A stretch of 64,000 nt of DNA from Alphaproteobacteria bacterium (GTDB lineage: Bacteria; Planctomycetota; Phycisphaerae; UBA1845): NCBI GenBank assembly GCA_028285105.1, contig JANQQE010000024.1:248001-312000 (forward strand). The letters run 5' to 3'. Positions 1-8,919 of the stretch are shown here, one piece after another; the first letter of the stretch is position 1; each line of letters opens with the position of its first letter. The notes beneath the pieces were generated by a model. The model was not told the origin of the DNA. It did not search any database and worked only from the letters and a program-made list of their open reading frames with translations. The position numbers and the translations under genes were made by a program.

Positions 1-58
1 CACGTCCCCCACCGCTCGTTTCAATTGTTTTGAAAAAACCGATTCTGACTTGCCCGAC

Positions 59-670
59 TTACTTGGCCGCAGCGAATCGCTTGGACACTTCCGCCCAATT
101 GACGACGTTCCAAAACGCCGCGATGTAATCGGGCCGACGATTCTGATAGTTCAAGTAATATGCATGCTCCCACACGTCAACGCCCAGCAGCGGCGTGCAA
201 CCAAGGCTGTATGGGCTGTCCTGATTGGCAAAACCCGCAAGGTGCAGCTTGCCCGAACCATCGACCGACAACCACGCCCAACCCGATCCGAACTGCCCCG
301 CCGCCGCGGCTGAGAATTTTTCCTTGAATGCGTCAAAGCTTCCGAACGCGCCGTCGATCGCAGCCGCCAAATCGCCCTCAGGCTTACCGCCGCCACCCGG
401 TCCCATGATGGTCCAGAAGATCGAGTGATTGCTGTGACCGCCGCCATTATTGCGAATCGCACCGCGAACCGAATCGGGAAGCGAATCCAACCCACGAAGC
501 AAGTCTTCGATACTCTTGGCAGCCAAGTCGGGATGCGATTCCAACGCGGCATTCGTCTTGGTGACGTATCCGGCATGGTGCTTGTCATGGTGGATCGTCA
601 TGGTCTTCGCATCGATGTGCGGTTCGAGGGCGTTGTAGTCATAGGGAAGCGGGGGTAATTCGAATGCCAT
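59..670 (-). CDS. sodA: Superoxide dismutase, Mn type
   Basis: A complete 203-residue iron/manganese superoxide dismutase, the usual length for the family. It disproportionates superoxide to hydrogen peroxide and oxygen in the cytoplasm. The four metal ligands are visible: a His in the N-terminal TIHHDKHH segment, the His of NHSIFW, and the Asp and His of DVWEHAYY. The active-site glutamine sits in the late ANQDSP motif and the earlier position carries glycine (NNGGGHSNH), the pattern of Mn enzymes rather than Fe enzymes; a cambialistic enzyme cannot be excluded. It stands alone, 143 bases from the next gene on the same strand. Confidence 0.95.
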   Translation of the reverse strand: MAFELPPLPYDYNALEPHIDAKTMTIHHDKHHAGYVTKTNAALESHPDLAAKSIEDLLRGLDSLPDSVRGAIRNNGGGHSNHSIFWTIMGPGGGGKPEGDLAAAIDGAFGSFDAFKEKFSAAAAGQFGSGWAWLSVDGSGKLHLAGFANQDSPYSLGCTPLLGVDVWEHAYYLNYQNRRPDYIAAFWNVVNWAEVSKRFAAAK

Positions 671-813
671 TGGTCAGCTCCTTAGCATGGGTTGCAGAGT
701 ATGATTTCGGGCGAGATTGCCTCGCGATTCTTGCCATCTGTTGTGGTCAGGGGAGGCTATCCTTGACCGCCAAAATCGTCAAGCGATGGGCACGTCATGT
801 CCAGCCGAGTCGC

Positions 814-1899
814 CTAATCGCAGACGATACGCCAACCTTCATGCGGCCAACCGATGATCACGTCCCGGTGCTTACCGCGACCTTTCTCGCAACGCAACGT
901 GAGTTTGCGTCCAATCGGCAGCACGGCTTGTGGCCAGGTATGCCCGACGAGTTTGGTGTGAATGACTGGGACAACCCGATCGGAAGGCAGGTGATATTTG
1001 AGAATCGCTATGGTCTCATCCGTCTGGTCGCGACCGCCCGAATGAAAGTCGCCGATCAAAACGCCCGCACATTTTTCAAACCAACCGGCCAACTTGATGT
1101 GGGCGAATTGTCGATCGATGCGGTGCGGCGCTTCTTCCAGATCTTCGAGAACGATCCACTTGCCCGACGGGTTCATCTGTTTCGTATAAGCGCCCACCGT
1201 CAACGGCGTCACGAGAGACAAACATCCGCCAATCATCGTAGCCACGGATTCCTTCGGCAGCGAACCGCTCATTAGCTTGCCCGTGAGCTGCCTGCTCGGC
1301 GCCCGGCCTTCAAGGATCGCAGCCACATCGTTGAAGTACGCATCGAACTGCTCGCGCCCCTGACGCTGCGCCCAGCGCTTGGCAAACGCTCCGATCGCGC
1401 GGGAACCCATCGGCGTTTGTCGAAGCTTTCGAATGTTTTGCCGCGCGTATCGCTCCATTGCAGTGATGGGATACCCTGGCGTCATGTAATAAAAACCGTA
1501 CCCGCGCCGACAAATTCCAATCAGGTTAACAAGCGGCGTGATCTCGCTGAACCCAAACACTGCCAGCGGGGTCTTGCGTTTTTGCAGCGGTTGAAAATCA
1601 AGATGCGGAATAATCCGCGTCAACCAGCCCCCACCTTTAAGCGTCACCAGCGCAACGACACGCTCGTCTTCAATGACCGATTGCAATTCTTCGATGCGGG
1701 CACGATCGTCGCTGCGACCACCGCTCGATTCGTCGAGTTTCGCCTCAATCAATCGAGCCTTGCCGCGGACGCGATAACGCGCACCGACGACGTTTCTCGC
1801 GGCTTGAATCAGTTCTTTCGTCGAACGAAACTTCAGCGATTTCAGCGTCGCGTCGGCAGGGTTGGCCGGAGCCGTCAGGTGAATGATGGGTTTTGACAT
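814..1899 (-). CDS. S66-family (LD-carboxypeptidase / MccF-like) serine peptidase
   Basis: A 361-residue protein of the S66 peptidase family, whose members trim murein tetrapeptides (LdcA) or cleave microcin C-type nucleotide peptides (MccF). It shows the N-terminal LTAPANP segment, a GGG loop after VALVTL, the nucleophile-serine motif GFSEIT, the acidic IVLEDLEE strand, and the catalytic His in LVGHTWPQAVLPIG. The start at MSKPII is preferred because the family begins just before the first beta strand; two in-frame Mets lie slightly upstream. The sequence alone does not decide between murein recycling and peptide-antibiotic immunity. It lies just upstream of the SOD gene on the same strand. 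Confidence 0.85.
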   Translation of the reverse strand: MSKPIIHLTAPANPADATLKSLKFRSTKELIQAARNVVGARYRVRGKARLIEAKLDESSGGRSDDRARIEELQSVIEDERVVALVTLKGGGWLTRIIPHLDFQPLQKRKTPLAVFGFSEITPLVNLIGICRRGYGFYYMTPGYPITAMERYARQNIRKLRQTPMGSRAIGAFAKRWAQRQGREQFDAYFNDVAAILEGRAPSRQLTGKLMSGSLPKESVATMIGGCLSLVTPLTVGAYTKQMNPSGKWIVLEDLEEAPHRIDRQFAHIKLAGWFEKCAGVLIGDFHSGGRDQTDETIAILKYHLPSDRVVPVIHTKLVGHTWPQAVLPIGRKLTLRCEKGRGKHRDVIIGWPHEGWRIVCD

Positions 1900-1940
1900 G
1901 CGTTCCATACGGTGGGCCGTGCACACCGTGTTGTTTGTAA

Positions 1941-2738
1941 TTAACGTTTTACTGCGGCGACAAATTCGTCTGCCAGCGCGCGATCAATTGGCCTGCTGAT
2001 GTCGCCGTCGGGTTTTAGCGCAGAACCGACGATCGCGCCATCGACCTTTGACAACAACGTCGCGATCGTTTCCTTCGTCGCACCGCTTCCAATGAATACA
2101 GGTTTATCGGAAACCGCTTCCTTCACGCGGACCAACTCGTCCACATCCGCCGCTCTGCCCGTCGTCGAACCGGAAACTATAATCGCATCAGCTTGCCCAC
2201 GATACGCCGTCTCTTCAGCCGCCAGCGCAATGTCGGGTTGATTAACGCAAATGGCATGCTTGACGTGAACGTCCGCAAGGATGCGCACATTCGGACAAAG
2301 GGCGGCACGATCGCGCAGTGTTTTGTGGGCATCGCCTTCGATCATTCCCTGATCCGTCGCAGCCACCCCCGTCAACACGTTGACGCGAATGAACGACGCA
2401 CCAACGGCGGCAGCAATCCCCAACGCACTGCGGGCATCGTTCCGCAAACAGTTCACACCGATCGGCAACTTCGTTTCCTTGCAAATCTCGCGGATCACCA
2501 CCGCCATTGCCGCCACCGTTTCCGGTGCGATCGCCCCGCGCGTAAACGGTGCGTCGCCAAAATTCTCGACCATGATCCCATCGAAACCAGCCGCCTTTAG
2601 CGTTTGGGCATCGTCCATCGCATGGCGAAAAATATCTTCCATATTCAGCGCCGAACCCGGGCTACCGGGAAGCGCCGGAAGATGAACCATTCCGATCAAC
2701 TTGGGCATGGGTGTTTGCGAATTAGACATGTCGGGCAA
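1941..2738 (-). CDS. BtpA/SgcQ-family TIM-barrel protein
   Basis: A 265-residue protein of the BtpA family. The hallmarks are the opening KLIGMVHLPALPGSPG, the MVENFGDAPF segment, the GVNCLRNDARSALGIAAAVG strand-helix unit and a final VFIGSGATKET phosphate-site-like loop. BtpA was named for a role in photosystem I stability in cyanobacteria, but most family members are in non-photosynthetic bacteria and their reaction is unknown; the fold is expected to be a TIM barrel. An alternative start at MPKLIGM would remove ten residues. It lies 41 bases upstream of the S66 peptidase on the same strand, so co-transcription is possible. Confidence 0.85.
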   Translation of the reverse strand: MPDMSNSQTPMPKLIGMVHLPALPGSPGSALNMEDIFRHAMDDAQTLKAAGFDGIMVENFGDAPFTRGAIAPETVAAMAVVIREICKETKLPIGVNCLRNDARSALGIAAAVGASFIRVNVLTGVAATDQGMIEGDAHKTLRDRAALCPNVRILADVHVKHAICVNQPDIALAAEETAYRGQADAIIVSGSTTGRAADVDELVRVKEAVSDKPVFIGSGATKETIATLLSKVDGAIVGSALKPDGDISRPIDRALADEFVAAVKR

Positions 2739-2795
2739 TCGAATTGTAGGGTTCCAGGTTGGTTGGCTACAAACGGCGAGCGTTCGGATTCGCGG

Positions 2796-3119
2796 TTACT
2801 TGGCTTTGCGAAAGACGGCCACCACATCCTCAATCGGCACAACAAACAATTGATTGTCCGATTCGAAATCGACCGGGATCGCGTGCTTCGGATTGAAGAG
2901 CACTTTGTCGTACTGGCGGATCGGAAAGTCGTCGTCATGCTCGATCTGGGCAGAAACCGTCACCACCCTGCCGGTGATCGTCGGGATTTCGACAGAGTCC
3001 GGTAACTCGATGCCGCCCTTGGTTCGCTTCTTGTCCTCATCTTTGCGAATCAGGACGCGGTCACCGAGGGGCTCGACGGTTTCCATTGCTGACGTCTGCG
3101 TTTTGGCTTTCTCGGCCAT
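2796..3119 (-). CDS. groS: GroES-family co-chaperonin
   Basis: A 107-residue GroES/Cpn10 protein. The core starts at VEPLGDRVLIRKDE and contains the mobile-loop region KRTKGGIELPD and the GRVVTVSAQ and YDKVLF strands; GroES caps the GroEL chamber. The start ATG is chosen because a good Shine-Dalgarno sequence (GAAGGAAG) precedes it and the family length fits; the frame stays open upstream into the rimO region but has no family similarity there. No groEL is adjacent, and the loop and Asp-rich HDDDFP segment are slightly divergent, so this may be a paralogue rather than the main GroES. Divergent from rimO. Confidence 0.88.
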   Translation of the reverse strand: MAEKAKTQTSAMETVEPLGDRVLIRKDEDKKRTKGGIELPDSVEIPTITGRVVTVSAQIEHDDDFPIRQYDKVLFNPKHAIPVDFESDNQLFVVPIEDVVAVFRKAK

Positions 3120-3362
3120 TCTGCTTCCTTCTTTCGATCGTGCGTGCCATTGAAAGATCGGGTTGCTCGTACCCAATTTGCTTTGGTCACACGGTATCCG
3201 AAACTCTACCGCATTCAAGCACTGGATTGTAGACCTTTCCCCGGGCATCCTCCAACCAAACAGCCTCCCCAGACCCGCCATTGAGGCCTTCGACATTGAC
3301 CGCGACGTAGATACAATGGCACCAGTCGGCGGCAAATTCGCTGACCTATTGGAAAAAGCACC

Positions 3363-4739
3363 ATGAACCAGTCCGATCTCAAACAAGTGGCATTCGTCTC
3401 CCTCGGCTGCGCCAAAAACACCGTGGACTCCGAGAAGATGCTCGGTCAATTGGCAGAAGCCGGCTGCGTGCTGGTCGCAGACGAGAACGATGCCGACGTC
3501 GTCGTGGTCAACACCTGCGGATTCCTAGAAGACTCTCGAACGGAAGCCACTGGAATCATCCGTGATCTGGTCAAATCGAAAAAATCGCGCAGGTCGCGAC
3601 TCAACCGCGTGGTGGTTGCCGGCTGCCTTGTGCAGCGCGATGGCGTGCAGCTTTCCGAATCGGTCAAAGGCATCGACGCGCTGGTCGGGGTGAACAACCG
3701 CGACGACGTCGTGCGTGCGGTACTCAACAAGAAACAAAAACGCAGTACCGTCGATAAGTATCTGGGCGACTATCACCCGTTCGTCAACATCGACACTGCC
3801 CGCCTCCGCATCACACCGAGGCACTGGGCATACCTGCGCATCAGTGAGGGCTGCGATCAGAAGTGTACGTTCTGCACCATCCCCAGCATTCGCGGACCGA
3901 TGCACTGTAAACCGCCCGAGATCGTCCTCACCGAAGCTCGCGAACTCATCGCCGATGGTGCGGTCGAACTTTCGCTCATCGGCCAGGACACCAGCAGTTA
4001 CGGTCACGACATGGGCTACGAAGCGGGCTTAGCCGGTTTGCTTCGACAACTCAACGAACTCGACGGCCTGTCGTGGATTCGCCTGATGTACGTCTACCCT
4101 TCCGTCTTCACCGACGCGATGATCGACGCCATCGCCGAGTGCGACAAAATCGTCAAGTACGTCGACATGCCGCTCCAGCACATCAGCGACAAAATGCTCA
4201 AAGCGATGCATCGTCGCGTCGATCGCAAGACCACCGTCGATCTTCTCCGTCGCATCAAAACCCGCATCCCCGACGTCACCCTGCGGACCACGCTCATCAC
4301 CGGATTCCCCGGCGAGACCGAAGAGCACCATCAGGAACTCATCGCGTTTATTCAGGAATTTGAGTTCGACGCGTTGGGCGTCTTCCCGTACTCTCTCGAA
4401 CCGGAGACGCCAGCCGGTCGTATGACAAATCAGATCGACCGCGAAACCAAGCTGCGTCGCCGTCAGGAATTGATGTTGGCCCAGCAGGAAATCGCCTTCA
4501 AGCGTGCGGACAGCCGCATCAATCGGGACTTCGACGTCATTGTAGACACGCCGCCAATGGACGGATTCCAACAGGCGCGGCATGCGGGACAAGCACCCGA
4601 AGTCGATAGTGTGACGTTGCTTCGCGACTGCGATTACGAACCGGGTCAGTTCGCTCGCGTTCGATGTGTGGGCCGCGACGATTACGATTTGATCGCCGTA
4701 CCGAAAACAATTTCGCTTCCGACGCTGGCTCAAGGATGA
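3363..4739 (+). CDS. rimO: Ribosomal protein S12 methylthiotransferase RimO
   Basis: A 458-residue radical SAM methylthiotransferase. RimO adds a methylthio group to the conserved aspartate of ribosomal protein S12. Domains in order: an N-terminal UPF0004 domain with three cluster cysteines (SLGCAKN, VNTCGF and VAGCLVQ), the radical SAM core with CX3CX2C in SEGCDQKCTFC followed by IPSIRG, and a C-terminal TRAM-like domain. The SLGCAKNTVDSE opening and the IPSIRGP motif favour RimO over the tRNA enzyme MiaB. The first gene of a compact plus-strand unit: pgsA begins 19 bases after its stop. Confidence 0.95.
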   Translation: MNQSDLKQVAFVSLGCAKNTVDSEKMLGQLAEAGCVLVADENDADVVVVNTCGFLEDSRTEATGIIRDLVKSKKSRRSRLNRVVVAGCLVQRDGVQLSESVKGIDALVGVNNRDDVVRAVLNKKQKRSTVDKYLGDYHPFVNIDTARLRITPRHWAYLRISEGCDQKCTFCTIPSIRGPMHCKPPEIVLTEARELIADGAVELSLIGQDTSSYGHDMGYEAGLAGLLRQLNELDGLSWIRLMYVYPSVFTDAMIDAIAECDKIVKYVDMPLQHISDKMLKAMHRRVDRKTTVDLLRRIKTRIPDVTLRTTLITGFPGETEEHHQELIAFIQEFEFDALGVFPYSLEPETPAGRMTNQIDRETKLRRRQELMLAQQEIAFKRADSRINRDFDVIVDTPPMDGFQQARHAGQAPEVDSVTLLRDCDYEPGQFARVRCVGRDDYDLIAVPKTISLPTLAQG

Positions 4740-4758
4740 CCTCAGCCGACACAACCCC

Positions 4759-5367
4759 ATGAATCTGCCCAACCAGATCACACTGACCCGCCTGCTCCTT
4801 GCGATTGTCTTTTTCGTCCTGTTGTCGCGTTTCGATATCGTCACTGCTCCGGATACCTGGATTCTCGATGCGTGCGCCATCCTTTTCATGGTGGCGGCTG
4901 CGACCGATGCGCTGGACGGTTACCTTGCCCGTCGCAACAATCAGGTCACCGCGTTTGGTCGCGTACTCGATCCTTTCGTTGACAAAGTACTGGTGTGCGG
5001 GGCATTCGTGTTCCTTGCCGGCGGAAATTTTCGCACAGAAGAAGGCATTCAAATCACCCATATGAAATCGTGGATGGTCGTGTTGATCCTTGGACGTGAA
5101 CTCCTCGTCACTGGGTTGCGTGGATTCTCCGAAGCCAAGGGAGCGGCATTCGGCGCGAACATGTACGGCAAAGCCAAGATGATGTTTCAAAGTGGCGCGA
5201 TTCCGGTCATTTTGTTCATCATCGCCCACAGCAAAGAGCCAGCCGCCGACGCCAATCGACTGGCCATCCAGATCATCGTATGGGCCACCGTCGTCGTCAC
5301 AACGCTCTCGATGCTTCCGTACCTGTACCAATCCAAAGACATCCTTACGCAGACGGACGCCCCGTGA
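4759..5367 (+). CDS. pgsA: CDP-diacylglycerol--glycerol-3-phosphate 3-phosphatidyltransferase
   Basis: A 202-residue integral membrane protein of the CDP-alcohol phosphatidyltransferase family. The full signature DGX2ARX8GX3DX3D is present (DGYLARR, then FGRVLDPFVDK). It starts with NLPNQITLTRLLLA, typical of PgsA, and makes phosphatidylglycerophosphate for anionic phospholipid synthesis. Its TGA stop overlaps the GTG start of uppP by four bases, so the two are probably translationally coupled. Confidence 0.93.
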   Translation: MNLPNQITLTRLLLAIVFFVLLSRFDIVTAPDTWILDACAILFMVAAATDALDGYLARRNNQVTAFGRVLDPFVDKVLVCGAFVFLAGGNFRTEEGIQITHMKSWMVVLILGRELLVTGLRGFSEAKGAAFGANMYGKAKMMFQSGAIPVILFIIAHSKEPAADANRLAIQIIVWATVVVTTLSMLPYLYQSKDILTQTDAP

Positions 5368-6197
5368 GCGAACTCTCATACGTTCAAGCCATCGTTCTCG
5401 GCATCGTTCAGGGACTGACCGAGTTTCTGCCCATCAGCAGCAGCGGACATCTCGCGCTGGGGGCGTACTGGTTCGATCTTGAACCCGAATCGCAACCGAT
5501 GCTGCTGTTCAATATTGCGGTACACCTTGGTACTGTGATCGCAGTTGCTGCCGTCTTCGCCCGTAAGTTCATCGCCTATTTCAAGCGGCTTTTGACCGAG
5601 ACGAATCCACAGTTTGATGGTCGCCGCATCGCATGGAAAATTGCAGCCCTCGGTATCGTCGCCAGCATCCCGACAGCCGTCATCGGTCTGGGATTCAAGG
5701 ATCAACTCGAACAGGCGTTCGGAAACCGCCTGGGCATCGGCATCGCCCTGATCGCCACCGGTTCGCTGCTTTGGTTAACCGGAAAAATCCCACGACCCAA
5801 ACGCGGTTGGCGACGGTTCGGGTGGGGGCGGGCGCTGATCGTTGGGCTTGGACAGGGTGTGGCGATCTTGCCCGGAGTGTCGCGCAGTGGCACCACGATT
5901 TCGTTGGCAATGCTTTGCGGGATCAAGCGTCAATGGGCAGGCGAGTTCAGTTTCTTCATCGCCATCCCAGCCATCTGCGGCGCGGCGCTCGTTTCGACAA
6001 TGGATGTGATAAACGATCCCGCCATGAGCCTGAAAGACTTCATGACGGGACCGCTACTGATGGGGGCAATGGTGGCGACCGCGACCGGATACTTCGCCCT
6101 CCGCATGCTCATGTCAGCCGTGCGAAACGCAAAGCTCCACTACTTCTGCTACTACTGCTGGATGCTTGGTATCGTCGTCATCTTTGCGATGCGATAA
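5364..6197 (+). CDS. uppP: Undecaprenyl-diphosphatase
   Basis: A 277-residue polytopic membrane protein of the BacA/UppP family, which dephosphorylates undecaprenyl diphosphate so the carrier lipid can be reused for peptidoglycan and other envelope polymers; overproduction gives bacitracin resistance. Both signature motifs are present: GLTEFLPISSSGHL and PGVSRSGTT. The GTG start is chosen because it overlaps the pgsA stop as GTGA and places the family's first helix directly after it; the frame is open for 28 codons upstream, but those lie inside pgsA. Last gene of the rimO-pgsA-uppP unit; the next gene is convergent, 16 bases away. Confidence 0.94.
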   Translation: MSELSYVQAIVLGIVQGLTEFLPISSSGHLALGAYWFDLEPESQPMLLFNIAVHLGTVIAVAAVFARKFIAYFKRLLTETNPQFDGRRIAWKIAALGIVASIPTAVIGLGFKDQLEQAFGNRLGIGIALIATGSLLWLTGKIPRPKRGWRRFGWGRALIVGLGQGVAILPGVSRSGTTISLAMLCGIKRQWAGEFSFFIAIPAICGAALVSTMDVINDPAMSLKDFMTGPLLMGAMVATATGYFALRMLMSAVRNAKLHYFCYYCWMLGIVVIFAMR

Positions 6198-6213
6198 GAA
6201 AGCCGTCGAATTC

Positions 6214-6924
6214 TTACTGGGTCGTCAATGCTCCATACCGCGTCTCGGTTGTATACTCGTAATCGAACGGTCCCCCGTCCAAAAAATCCGAAGCACTATC
6301 GCGCGTTCGCGCGAACGTTTCGATCACGCGCTCCTGAACGTCAAAAGTTCCTTCAACAAACTTCCACTGCGCCGTATCGACTCCGTTCGTGGTTTTCTCG
6401 TCGAACCCAACCGCCGAAAAACTTCCATCAGAATCGATGCCGCCCGTTGCGATAATCTCGTTGGTTTGATCGTTGTGAAAGATGATCTCACCGTCGCTGA
6501 TCTCGACGGAAAAAGTGCGGTTAAATGCCGGTACATCTTCACCGCTGATGTTGGTGTCCCCATCGGCGAACCTGCAAAAGTCTTCGGAAAGCGCCCGGCC
6601 ATCGCAAGCCATACAAGAAAGCAACACCGTCTCGCGTGCGGTATAAGTATCGCGAAACTCCCGATCGGCAAACGGATTGCCTACGTTGTTTCCGGGCGCG
6701 ACGGTTGGAAAATCCTCCCTGGCTGTACAGGTTTTGGCATCATCCGAACCTAGTCCACCGTCATTATTGTCATCGCCAGAATTTTGGCCGCCTTCACCCT
6801 GACCGTCATCGCCACCTACAATAACGACTTCCCCTCCGCCTTCGCCGTCAACAACGATCACCGGGGTTTCGCATCCGATGATGCATGCCCCGAACAACAA
6901 CGCTGCCAAGTTCATTCGCGTCAT
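6214..6924 (-). CDS. Predicted lipoprotein of unknown function
   Basis: A 236-residue protein with a lipoprotein signal peptide (MTRMNLAALLFGACIIGC, the last Cys being the likely lipidation site). A Gly/Asp/Asn-rich linker of about 40 residues follows, then a small globular domain with several cysteines (KTCTARED, CMACDGRALSEDFC) and a C-terminal beta-rich part. The low-complexity linker after the lipobox is shared in style with the lipoproteins at 17937 and 18865, suggesting surface tethering through a flexible spacer. No family is recognised. Convergent with uppP. Confidence 0.65.
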   Translation of the reverse strand: MTRMNLAALLFGACIIGCETPVIVVDGEGGGEVVIVGGDDGQGEGGQNSGDDNNDGGLGSDDAKTCTAREDFPTVAPGNNVGNPFADREFRDTYTARETVLLSCMACDGRALSEDFCRFADGDTNISGEDVPAFNRTFSVEISDGEIIFHNDQTNEIIATGGIDSDGSFSAVGFDEKTTNGVDTAQWKFVEGTFDVQERVIETFARTRDSASDFLDGGPFDYEYTTETRYGALTTQ

Positions 6925-7120
6925 GGTTAGCCCCTTTGATTCGAATTTGCGACCATACTCCGTACGGTGATTTTTCGTTCAATTTGGTATTGGCGCAACA
7001 ATGACGCATTCTGAAAAAAAATCGCGATGGATATAGAGAATATTGTAAAGCACCGGCATATACGCACTTTGCGGGCTCACTTTGCCGGTAATGGATCAAG
7101 ACGTCGACTGGCTTTCGCGA

Positions 7121-7609
7121 TTAGTTGGGAATCAGAAAACTCAGATGGTGTTCGCAGTGCCAAAGTTGCTGGTGCTTCCACTGATCGCGTGACAACTTAC
7201 CGAATACGAGGTGATCGACGTATTCCGCGTCCGGCGCATTGAATCGCTCGATGGCCTTCCGCAATCGTTCGACACCGACAGCGTCATCAACCGGACGATC
7301 CTGTCGTGCAAAAGCAGGCGAGTTCACGCGCAGTCCTGTTGGTTTGTGCTTCAGCATCCTCGGCAGAACCAGAATCCGCGCCATCCACTGCATTGGCCTC
7401 GACCATCGCATCGGAAATCCATCCAACGCCCCCTCCAATACAACCGCTAGATGGTTGCAATTCTGCCCCAGACTGTGCTCACCAACACGTTCGTAACCCC
7501 TGTCAGCCAGCCGCTCAACATCGACTATCACATCTGCCCATTCGTCGAACCGAAGCGTGCGGCGCTTGTGGACTGCCGCTTTCCCAGATTGCTGCATGGC
7601 CTCGGACAC
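7121..7609 (-). CDS. DinB-like four-helix protein, DUF1569 type
   Basis: A 162-residue protein resembling the DUF1569 branch of the DinB/YfiT superfamily, four-helix bundles that often bind a metal through three histidines. Supporting motifs are GQNCNHLAVVLEGALDGFP in the first half and the C-terminal DHLVFGKLSRDQW followed by HCEHHLSFL, which carries the expected histidines. Members are common in planctomycetes; some DinB-superfamily proteins are thiol-dependent transferases, but no substrate can be assigned here. The start may be the internal MQQSG four codons downstream. It stands alone, with about 200 non-coding bases on each side. Confidence 0.75.
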   Translation of the reverse strand: MSEAMQQSGKAAVHKRRTLRFDEWADVIVDVERLADRGYERVGEHSLGQNCNHLAVVLEGALDGFPMRWSRPMQWMARILVLPRMLKHKPTGLRVNSPAFARQDRPVDDAVGVERLRKAIERFNAPDAEYVDHLVFGKLSRDQWKHQQLWHCEHHLSFLIPN

Positions 7610-7824
7610 TGTTTAAACCTTCATTTATCGTTTCTGACCAACGACTGGCTCTGATCGCGTCATCAACAGCACATTCGACTTTAGCGCTTCGATTGGCGAT
7701 CTCAAATCACGCACTAAAATCACATATCGGCCTTGACATCATACGCCACAGCGGAATCCATGATAGTCAACTCGCTGTCTGCCAGACTCAAAGCAACTCC
7801 TTCCTATCCAGGTTTAAGTCCAGT

Positions 7825-8490
7825 TCAATCCAGCAGAGACACCACACTGTCGTAACCGCGTTTTGCAGCCCAAGCCTTAGCCGTCTGGCCCTTGGCGTCT
7901 TTCAGGCCTTTGTCGGCACCGTTTTCGAGAAGCAGTTTGACCGCGTCGATGTGATCGATGGATGCGGCGACGATGAGCGGCGACATGCCGTTGTTGGATT
8001 GTGCGTTGACTGCCGCTCCGCGTTTGATCAGAAATTCGATCAGGTCGAACGACTTCTCACCGCCAACGACGGCATGGCTGAGCAGCGGGATACCATGCGG
8101 GCCGGGCGTCTTGTGGCAATCGGGAAGGGCTTTAAGCGCGGCACGCAGCACGTCGCCCATCCCCAACATCGTCGCGGCGAACAGGTCCAGCCGCGCCCCA
8201 TGATCGAGCAGCAGTTCGGCGATCTTCGTCCCACCGGTATGCGAAGCGGCACCCAGCCCGGTTTCATAATCGCCCCCGCCCCAATCCCAACAGCAATTCA
8301 CGATCGCCGGATGCTCCTTGACCATCGTGCGAACGGTATCGAAATCGAAATGCGACTTACCGACAAACGCACCAACCAGATCGCCAGCAAGGGCGGCTGG
8401 CTTGTCGTCGTCGCCAGCCCGAACCGATTGCGAAAGAACAAAAGAAGGAATCGCCGCCCCGGCAGTCAAGACAAAAGCACGTCGGTCCAT
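7825..8490 (-). CDS. Exported ankyrin-repeat protein
   Basis: A 221-residue protein that starts with a twin-arginine-like signal (MDRRAFVLTAGAAIPSFVLS, then an alanine-containing cleavage region), suggesting export. The rest is ankyrin repeats: GTKIAELLLDHGARLDLFAA, FDLIEFLIKRGAAVNAQSN and HIDAVKLLLENGADKGLKD are clear helix-turn-helix-loop units, and the end (AKAWAAKRGYDSVVSLLD) is a capping repeat. Ankyrin repeats mediate protein-protein contacts; the partner is unknown. Downstream 215 bases and upstream 430 bases hold no other gene. Confidence 0.8.
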   Translation of the reverse strand: MDRRAFVLTAGAAIPSFVLSQSVRAGDDDKPAALAGDLVGAFVGKSHFDFDTVRTMVKEHPAIVNCCWDWGGGDYETGLGAASHTGGTKIAELLLDHGARLDLFAATMLGMGDVLRAALKALPDCHKTPGPHGIPLLSHAVVGGEKSFDLIEFLIKRGAAVNAQSNNGMSPLIVAASIDHIDAVKLLLENGADKGLKDAKGQTAKAWAAKRGYDSVVSLLD

Positions 8491-8708
8491 CGTATGGCTC
8501 CTGATCGTAAAGACAGATGCAGCCCGGCCACACTATTGACGCCAATGTAAGCGGTGAGCCGAAGATTCGACTCCGAAAAACCGACGAAGATGTGTAAAAA
8601 TGTCTCGAGGCTCGATCTAAATCTCTCTAAAGCACAGTGAATAGATTCGAGCAGCCATGCAGTTGCGAAAGGGATTCCAAAGGTCAGGAAAATCACGAGT
8701 CGTGTAGT

Positions 8709-8779
8709 GTAGGTCGGGTCATCGACCCGACACGTTACTGGATCGCTAAAGACAGTGTCGGGTCGATGACCCGACCTAC
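8709..8779. repeat. REP pair, family 1 (GTAG ... CTAC)
   Basis: Two 23-base palindromic units in inverted orientation (8709-8731 and 8757-8779), separated by 25 bases. Each is a GTAG foot followed by a hairpin with the arms GTCGGGT and ACCCGAC; the GTAG is on the outer side of both units. This is the geometry of a BIME, a REP and inverted REP mobilised in trans by a RAYT transposase. Other copies lie at 15253-15327 and 19782-20367. Confidence 0.85.
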
Positions 8780-8802
8780 CTCGCTAATTCCAATCCAACT
8801 CC

Positions 8803-8824
8803 GGAGGGTGCGGCTTGCCGCACC
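8803..8824 (+). repeat. REP-like hairpin, family 3 (GGAG foot)
   Basis: A GGAG tetranucleotide followed by a perfect 8-bp hairpin, GGTGCGGC, TT, GCCGCACC. A second copy in the opposite orientation, with a GTAG foot, lies at 35431-35452. GTAG and GGAG are the two tetranucleotides known from REP elements. The rest of the roughly 430-base interval 8491-8919 holds this unit and the family 1 pair; no gene is seen there. Confidence 0.7.
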
Positions 8825-8919
8825 GCATCGCTGTGGCGAAACCTTGAACTCTCGCAACGTGTTGCAATCGAGATTTCTCAACTTCAGTTTTAGCGGGTCG
8901 GATGCTTGCCTTCGCGCCG

